A model generated the notes under the pieces. It was given only the letters and a program-made list of their open reading frames with translations. It did no database searches and was not told the DNA's origin. A program made the position numbers and the translations under genes. Shown here piece after piece: positions 14,087 to 18,269 of a stretch of 18,269 bases of DNA (position 1 is its first letter; each line of letters begins with the position of its first letter). The stretch spans positions 1 to 18,269 of the forward strand of contig WLQV01000002.1 of NCBI GenBank assembly GCA_009697555.1, given 5' to 3'. Source of the DNA: Actinomycetota bacterium (GTDB taxonomy: Bacteria > Actinomycetota > Actinomycetes > Nanopelagicales > Nanopelagicaceae).

Positions 14087-14266
14087 ATGGCAGCAATGAA
14101 GCCTCGTACCGGTGATGGCCCAATGGAAGTCACCAAAGAAGCGCGCTCGCTAGTGATGCGTATCCCACTCGAAGGTGGCGGCCGACTCGTTGTAGAACTC
14201 AATGCAGAAGAAGCGGGCAATCTCGGCAACGCACTTCATGCCGCAGTCCTGCTAGTCAAGAAATAG
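14087..14266 (+). CDS. DUF3117 small conserved actinobacterial protein
   Basis: A 59-residue protein opening MAAMKPRTGDGPMEVTKEAR and continuing MRIPLEGGGRLVVELNAEEA (24-43), a near-perfect fit to DUF3117, a short protein found across Actinobacteria (Rv1211 in M. tuberculosis, from memory). Function unknown; no catalytic motif is seen. The predicted form is a small two-strand sheet (around MEVTKEA and RLVVEL) plus a C-terminal helix (about 41-57). It differs from its neighbours in having a strong GAGGAG Shine-Dalgarno and an apparent leader, suggesting high and separately controlled expression. The second ATG (residue 4) is a less likely start, as family members begin MAAMKPRTG. Confidence 0.92.
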   Translation: MAAMKPRTGDGPMEVTKEARSLVMRIPLEGGGRLVVELNAEEAGNLGNALHAAVLLVKK

Positions 14267-14280
14267 TTCCTTTCTTTCGC

Positions 14281-14286
14281 TACGGT
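14281..14286 (+). promoter_or_regulatory. -10 element TACGGT of pepA
   Basis: TACGGT in the 27-bp gap after DUF3117, 7 nt before the GTG at 14294. Same hexamer and spacing as birA. A pyrimidine-rich stretch precedes it. Confidence 0.58.
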
Positions 14287-14293
14287 AGCCATT

Positions 14294-15826
14294 GTGGCGC
14301 CAAGTAAAGCTCTTAAAACAACCTTCATCAATCCAGAACTCTCTGGCGTAGATTTCACTGCAAAATTTCCGCAGCTACTTGGCTGCGATGCAATTGCGAT
14401 TGGTTTCACTAAGAACGAAGCAGGTAAGAGTAAAACCGAACCTCCCAGCTTCACATTAGTAGGTCCTAAAACTCTCATTCGTAAAATCGAGAGCACCTTC
14501 GCTCTGAACTTGCTCGATGAACTCACTTTCTTCTCACCCAGTGGTAAAGCCGGTGAGATTTTTGAGTTACCAGCAAGTGTCAAAGGTGGAAAAGTAGAGC
14601 GAATTCTTTTAGTTGGCCTTGGTGATAGCTCACTCAATGCACATCGAATTAGCGCTGGAGCAATTGCGCGCAAATTCCGTGGCAAGAAAGTTTCGATTGC
14701 ATCTCTTGTCATCGGAGATAAATCAGCGCTTGAAACCCATGCGACATCGCTCGCCCTCGGTGGCTTTCAGTGGAGCCAGAAGAGCGCGCCAGTTGATGGT
14801 GCGCCAAAGTTCCTCATCAATAGTGAGAAATCTTTAGATCGAGCAGCGGTAATTTCAGCGGCAGTAAATAACGCTCGCGCACTCATTCACACTCCGGCAA
14901 ACATCAAGAATCCAGAGTGGATGGCACTCCAAGTGAAGAAATTAGCGAAGAGCCCCTCTCTTAAGGTCACTGTGAAGAGTGGAAAAGAATTAGCGGAATT
15001 TGGTGGCTTGCGTGCAGTTGGTAATTCATCGCCCAAGCCCGGACCGCGCTTTATTCAAGTCAGTTATGCACCTGCTGGAAGTTCACAGTGGCCACATGTT
15101 GTATTAGTAGGTAAGGGAATTACATTCGATACCGGTGGCGTCTCATTGAAACGTCCATACGACACCATGACGGCAATGAAGAGTGACATGGCAGGTGCTG
15201 CAGCAGTTTTGGCCACCGTCATTGCGATGCCAGAACTCAAACCAAAGGTTCGCGTAACTGCCCTTTTAATGATGGCTGAAAATGCACTCTCCGGTACAGC
15301 GCAGCGCCCAAGCGATGTCATTACTCATTACGGTGGCACAACTGTCGAAGTGATCAATACCGATGCCGAAGGGCGTCTAGTTCTAGCCGATGGTTTAGCT
15401 TTTGCCGATCTCCATTTAAATCCAGATTATCTTCTCGATGTCGCAACCCTGACAGGTGCGGCGTCACTGGGTCTGGGGCGTCAATATGCAGCGATGTATA
15501 CCCGAAGTGCCAAAGTTGCTAAGGATCTATCAACATCAGGTGAGCGAAGTGGTGATCGAGTTTGGCACATGCCACTAGTTGATGATTATGCAATTGCACT
15601 CAAGAGTTCGATAGCTGATTTCAACCACACTGCTGATAAACCAAAATTTGGCGCAGGGTCAGTGACTGCAGCGCTCTTTCTCGAAAAATTTGTTGGGGAG
15701 CGCAATTGGATTCACTTAGACATTGCTGGGCCAGCGCGAAGTGAGAGCGATACCGGTGAACAACCTAAGGGTGGCACTGGTTTTGGTGTTCGCTTACTTA
15801 TTGATTGGATAACTCATTCACTATGA
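14294..15826 (+). CDS. pepA: leucyl aminopeptidase (M17)
   Basis: Cytosolic dizinc aminopeptidase that removes N-terminal residues from peptides. 510 residues, with the divergent N-terminal domain to about 180 and the catalytic domain after it. The M17 active-site set is complete: Lys274 and Asp279 in VGKGITFDTGG, Lys286, Asp298 in KSDMAGAA, and Asp357, Glu359 and Arg361 in NTDAEGRL, matching E. coli PepA positions by motif. Start is GTG 14294, set by the TACGGT hexamer 7 nt upstream; no good Shine-Dalgarno is present. The stop overlaps the methyltransferase ATG by 4 bp (ATGA). In a streamlined aquatic heterotroph it would serve peptide use and protein turnover (inference). Confidence 0.95.
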   Translation: MAPSKALKTTFINPELSGVDFTAKFPQLLGCDAIAIGFTKNEAGKSKTEPPSFTLVGPKTLIRKIESTFALNLLDELTFFSPSGKAGEIFELPASVKGGKVERILLVGLGDSSLNAHRISAGAIARKFRGKKVSIASLVIGDKSALETHATSLALGGFQWSQKSAPVDGAPKFLINSEKSLDRAAVISAAVNNARALIHTPANIKNPEWMALQVKKLAKSPSLKVTVKSGKELAEFGGLRAVGNSSPKPGPRFIQVSYAPAGSSQWPHVVLVGKGITFDTGGVSLKRPYDTMTAMKSDMAGAAAVLATVIAMPELKPKVRVTALLMMAENALSGTAQRPSDVITHYGGTTVEVINTDAEGRLVLADGLAFADLHLNPDYLLDVATLTGAASLGLGRQYAAMYTRSAKVAKDLSTSGERSGDRVWHMPLVDDYAIALKSSIADFNHTADKPKFGAGSVTAALFLEKFVGERNWIHLDIAGPARSESDTGEQPKGGTGFGVRLLIDWITHSL

Positions 15827-16449
15827 AAACTGATCCAGTCTCCTATGCCGAAGGTTTTATTAGCGAAGATGAAGTTCTGCAAAGCGCTCGTGCACGTGGT
15901 GTTGAATTTGGTGTTCGTGATACCTCGCCCGGTACTGGCAATTTCCTTAGCTATCTCGCTCATTTAATTTCAGCTCAATCGGTCGTAGAAGCGGGCACTG
16001 GATCTGGTGTCGGCACGCTCTGGGTTCTGCGCGGCATGCTTCCTGGTGGACTTCTCACCTCAATTGATAATGAGATTGAACATTCCCGAATTGCCAAACT
16101 TGCACTTAATGATGAAGGGATCGCTCCTTCGCAATATCGTTTGATTACAAATCCGATTACTGATGTGATGTCGAAGTTGGCAGATCGTGCATACGATTTA
16201 GTGATTCTGCGCCACGACCCGGAAGATCTCACTTACACAGTGGAGGATGCCCATCGAATTTTGCGAAGTGGTGGCGTCTTAGTAATTGACTCATTCTTTG
16301 GTGGCGGCAAAGTGCCAGACCCCACGCAACGTGATGCAAAGAGCATTGCGCTCCGGGAAACTGGGAAAATGATTAAAGCATCATCAGAGCTTTGGGTGAG
16401 CTCTCTCATAAACGTGGGAGATGGGTTACTACTCGCCACTAAACTCTAG
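15823..16449 (+). CDS. SAM-dependent O-methyltransferase (family 3, Rv1220c-like)
   Basis: Class I Rossmann methyltransferase of the catechol-O-methyltransferase-like family 3. Start ATG 15823 (208 residues) overlaps pepA by 4 bp; a TTG at 15805 would extend it into pepA without conserved residues. SAM-binding motif I is VVEAGTGSGVGTLW at 54-67, followed by the acidic LTSIDNE at 78-84. The post-motif region reads LVILRHDPED where relatives usually show DxD, and LVIDSFFGGG where they usually show a D-N pair, so metal ligands may be altered (see findings). Substrate is unknown for the whole family. Its position just upstream of htrA-tatB-mrp corresponds to Rv1220c in M. tuberculosis, but sigE and rseA are missing between. 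Confidence 0.88.
   Translation: MKTDPVSYAEGFISEDEVLQSARARGVEFGVRDTSPGTGNFLSYLAHLISAQSVVEAGTGSGVGTLWVLRGMLPGGLLTSIDNEIEHSRIAKLALNDEGIAPSQYRLITNPITDVMSKLADRAYDLVILRHDPEDLTYTVEDAHRILRSGGVLVIDSFFGGGKVPDPTQRDAKSIALRETGKMIKASSELWVSSLINVGDGLLLATKL
16440..16445 (+). promoter_or_regulatory. possible internal -10 TAAACT before htrA
   Basis: TAAACT in the last codons of the methyltransferase gene, 6 nt before the htrA ATG at 16452. Confidence 0.45.
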
Positions 16450-16451
16450 CC

Positions 16452-17618
16452 ATGGAAGAGCCATGGTGGATCGCTGCAGATAGCAAGAGCAAGAGTGATT
16501 TTCGTACCATTACGCCACAAGTCCGACGGAACAATCTTCGAAATAATGAAAAAGGCTTTGGTAGAACCATTGGCATCGCACTTCTCGCCGGAATTGTTGG
16601 AGCAGTCCTAGCCACTAACCTCAACATCACACCGCTGCGCTACAGCGCAAAGTTGGTAACGACTTCTAACACCATTGAACGTGCGCCAGATTCAGTTGCA
16701 GGAATTGCCAAGCGAGTGCTGCCATCTGTTGTATCAATTGCCATAAATTCTCCGGGTGGGACAGGCACTGGTTCAGGTTTCATTATCGATAGCAATGGTT
16801 ACATTCTCACTAATAACCATGTAGTTGAAACTTTTGCCACAGGTGGCGGAACACTGACCGTAACGCTCAATGATGGAAGTAGCCAAGAGGCCAAGATTGT
16901 CGGCCGCGATAGTTCCTACGATTTAGCAGTTATTAAAATTGCTCGTACCGGCTTATCTGCTTTGCAATTTGGAGATAGCGATAAAGTCGAAGTTGGCGAT
17001 GCCGTAATCGCAATTGGATCACCACTTGGACTTTCCGGCACCGTAACAAGTGGCATTATCAGTGCAAAGAATCGTCCAGTTACATCTGGCAGTGGCAACG
17101 GCGGCAGAGAGAGCTCCTTTATCAATGCGCTACAAACTGATGCCGCAGTTAATCCTGGTAATTCGGGTGGCCCACTTGTAGATGCCACTGGCGCGGTCAT
17201 CGGTGTAAATTCTGCAATTGCATCGCTTGGTTCAAGTGTTGGTGGCCAATCCGGATCTATCGGTTTAGGTTTTGCAATACCGATCAATCAAGCACGACGG
17301 ACTGCTGATCAATTAATCAAGAATGGTAAAGCCACCTACCCAATTATTGGTATCTCCTTAGATCTGTCTTACACCGGTACGGGTGCGCGAATTGCAGATG
17401 TTGCTGGAGCGATCTCATCTGGATCACCGGCAGATAAAGCGGGCCTAAAACCCGGCGATGTCATTACACGTTTTGATGGAAGCGCCATTGCAAAGGGTGA
17501 TGACTTAATCGTTGCAGTTCGAGCGAAATCAATCGGAGATCGGGTGGCGATCGAGTACCTGCGGGGGAGCAAGAGCGGCAAAATCTCGCTTCAATTGTCG
17601 GGCTCAGCAAGCAGGTAG
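16452..17618 (+). CDS. htrA: membrane-anchored HtrA/DegP-type serine protease with PDZ domain
   Basis: Envelope quality-control protease. The 388 residues read as a charged cytoplasmic tail (1-37), one membrane helix (about 38-56), a linker, a trypsin-like protease domain (about 85-285) and one PDZ domain (about 296-385). The catalytic triad is complete: His123 in TNNHVV, Asp157 in SYDLAVIKI, Ser238 in NPGNSGGPL. The cytoplasmic tail is short compared with mycobacterial HtrA, which has a long disordered head. The ATG lies 2 bp after the methyltransferase stop, and TAAACT sits 6 nt upstream. tatB follows. In many Actinobacteria this gene is preceded by sigE and its anti-sigma gene; here it is not. 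Confidence 0.95.
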   Translation: MEEPWWIAADSKSKSDFRTITPQVRRNNLRNNEKGFGRTIGIALLAGIVGAVLATNLNITPLRYSAKLVTTSNTIERAPDSVAGIAKRVLPSVVSIAINSPGGTGTGSGFIIDSNGYILTNNHVVETFATGGGTLTVTLNDGSSQEAKIVGRDSSYDLAVIKIARTGLSALQFGDSDKVEVGDAVIAIGSPLGLSGTVTSGIISAKNRPVTSGSGNGGRESSFINALQTDAAVNPGNSGGPLVDATGAVIGVNSAIASLGSSVGGQSGSIGLGFAIPINQARRTADQLIKNGKATYPIIGISLDLSYTGTGARIADVAGAISSGSPADKAGLKPGDVITRFDGSAIAKGDDLIVAVRAKSIGDRVAIEYLRGSKSGKISLQLSGSASR

Positions 17619-17621
17619 TCT
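17616..17621 (+). promoter_or_regulatory. possible internal -10 TAGTCT before tatB
   Basis: TAGTCT, whose first three bases are the htrA stop codon, 6 nt before the tatB ATG at 17628. Confidence 0.48.
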
Positions 17622-17627
17622 TACGCC

Positions 17628-17939
17628 ATGTTCTTCGACATCGGCGCTGGTGAAATGATCGGCCTTGCCGTTCTAGCTGTTATTTTAGTTGGACCAGAAC
17701 GTTTGCCACGACTTACTCAAGATTTAGCAAAGATCGTTCGCAAGCTACGTCAATATGCACAGAGTGCAACTGGTGAGCTACGCGAGAACTTAGGGCCAGG
17801 TTTTGAAGATCTTCAACCATCAGATTTAAATCCTAAGAAATTTATTCAACGTCAAGTAAGCCAAGCACTAGAAAATGAAGATTCCACCGTGCAGGATTTG
17901 AAGGATATAAAAGCTGCGATTGACCCAGATTTGTTATGA
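17628..17939 (+). CDS. tatB: Sec-independent (twin-arginine) translocase subunit TatB
   Basis: TatB works with TatC in recognising twin-arginine signal peptides. The 103-residue protein starts MFFDIGAGEMIGLAVLAVILVGPERLP: a polar residue (Glu9) in a short membrane helix (about 5-21), the Gly-Pro hinge and ERLP at 22-27, then an amphipathic helix (about 28-55) and a charged, probably disordered tail. The FDIG start and neighbourhood (htrA, mrp) support TatB rather than TatA. tatC is not in the window. Its stop overlaps the mrp start by 4 bp (ATGA). Confidence 0.92.
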   Translation: MFFDIGAGEMIGLAVLAVILVGPERLPRLTQDLAKIVRKLRQYAQSATGELRENLGPGFEDLQPSDLNPKKFIQRQVSQALENEDSTVQDLKDIKAAIDPDLL

Positions 17940-18269
17940 GTACTGTCGAATTAGTTCGATCAGCACTTGCTCAAGTTAATGATCCTGAGCTACACCGCCC
18001 CATTACCGAATTAGGAATGGTCGATTCTCTTACTTTAGCTGGTTCCGAAATCAGCGTAACAATTCTGCTCACAATTTCTGGCTGCCCGATGCAAGATCGC
18101 CTTCGCACCGATGTCACAACTGCGGCGCTCTCAGTTGAGGGAGTCTCGGATGTGAAACTTGAGTTTGGTGTGATGTCGGAAGAGCAGCGCAATAATGTGA
18201 AGAAATTACTCCGGGGTGGCCGCGAGAAATTTATTCCCTTCGCCCAACCCGATTCACTAACTCGGGTAA
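17936..18269 (+). CDS. mrp: Mrp/ApbC-type Fe-S carrier ATPase, N-terminal MIP18 (DUF59) domain (cut by window)
   Basis: Opening 111 codons of an Mrp-family P-loop protein, thought to carry iron-sulfur clusters to target proteins. Visible is the MIP18/DUF59 domain: VRSALAQVNDPELHRPITEL (7-26), GMVDSL, and TISGCPMQDRL with the conserved SGCP at about 65. The sequence then runs into the linker before the ATPase domain, whose Walker A lies past the window edge. The ATG overlaps tatB by 4 bp. The htrA-tatB-mrp order is conserved in Actinobacteria, though in M. tuberculosis mrp is on the opposite strand (from memory). A lone DUF59 protein is possible but unlikely given the context and the open frame. 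Confidence 0.88.
   Translation, partial: MSTVELVRSALAQVNDPELHRPITELGMVDSLTLAGSEISVTILLTISGCPMQDRLRTDVTTAALSVEGVSDVKLEFGVMSEEQRNNVKKLLRGGREKFIPFAQPDSLTRV

Noticed and set aside
14236..14712. Long minus-strand open frame opposite pepA (158 codons)
   Set aside because: Basic, serine-rich composition without motifs; antisense shadow of pepA and the DUF3117 end.
15805..15822. TTG start for the O-methyltransferase
   Set aside because: Rare start inside pepA; the ATG at 15823 gives the ATGA overlap seen at other operon junctions.
1..18269. Defence system, prophage, transposon, CRISPR, tRNA or rRNA
   Set aside because: Read for and not found: no transposase, integrase, direct-repeat array or tRNA cloverleaf was recognised, and no structural-RNA-sized gap exists.

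Overview
The window comes from a streamlined, high-density actinobacterial chromosome of middling GC (by eye a little under 50 %, not counted). Gene content and order match Actinobacteria: acyl-CoA carboxylase with a tiny epsilon subunit followed by Maf, actinobacterial-type DapD, DUF3117, and an O-methyltransferase / HtrA / TatB / Mrp string. The compactness (largest non-coding gap 81 bp, no gap above 300 bp) and moderate GC fit free-living freshwater Actinobacteria of the acI / Nanopelagicales kind; this placement is an inference, not a measurement. I find 23 protein genes (two cut by the window edges) and no tRNA, rRNA, CRISPR array, insertion sequence or phage gene.

Layout: (1) 1-3118, minus strand: carboxyltransferase beta subunit, epsilon subunit, maf, and the N-terminal half of the biotin-carboxylase alpha subunit, all overlapping or abutting. 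(2) 3137-5541, plus: birA, purK, purE; BirA would biotinylate the carboxylase alpha subunit encoded across the divergent promoter, and PurK/PurE carry out consecutive purine steps. (3) 5538-8387, minus: LCP-family wall-polymer ligase, UDP-glucose 6-dehydrogenase, small CoA-binding-fold protein. (4) 8424-12293, plus: family 2 glycosyltransferase, ABC-2 polysaccharide permease, its ATPase, and a secreted SpoIID/LytB protein. Blocks 3 and 4 together look like a module for making, exporting and attaching an acidic cell-wall glycan and remodelling the peptidoglycan that receives it. (5) 12290-13222, minus: dapD (lysine/diaminopimelate). (6) 13253-18269, plus: LOG-family protein, a lone sigma-region-4-like HTH protein, DUF3117, leucyl aminopeptidase, O-methyltransferase, HtrA protease, TatB, and the start of Mrp.

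The most striking feature is how genes start. Every transcription-unit head, and several internal genes, carry a TANNNT hexamer 6-9 nt (usually exactly 6) before the start codon, which implies leaderless mRNAs. Genes inside operons instead overlap the previous stop (ATGA) or have a Shine-Dalgarno sequence; DUF3117 alone has a long leader with a strong one. The carboxylase beta and birA promoters share almost the same six bases, read on opposite strands, in an 18-bp gap. Both convergent junctions are 4-bp overlaps in which a TTAA palindrome provides both stop codons.

I see no clear previously undescribed enzyme system. The unusual content is the genome architecture, the apparent absence of sigE-rseA between the O-methyltransferase and htrA while a lone sigma-4 module sits upstream, and an Ile at the carboxylase specificity position. 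Comparisons with Mycobacterium tuberculosis gene order are from memory.
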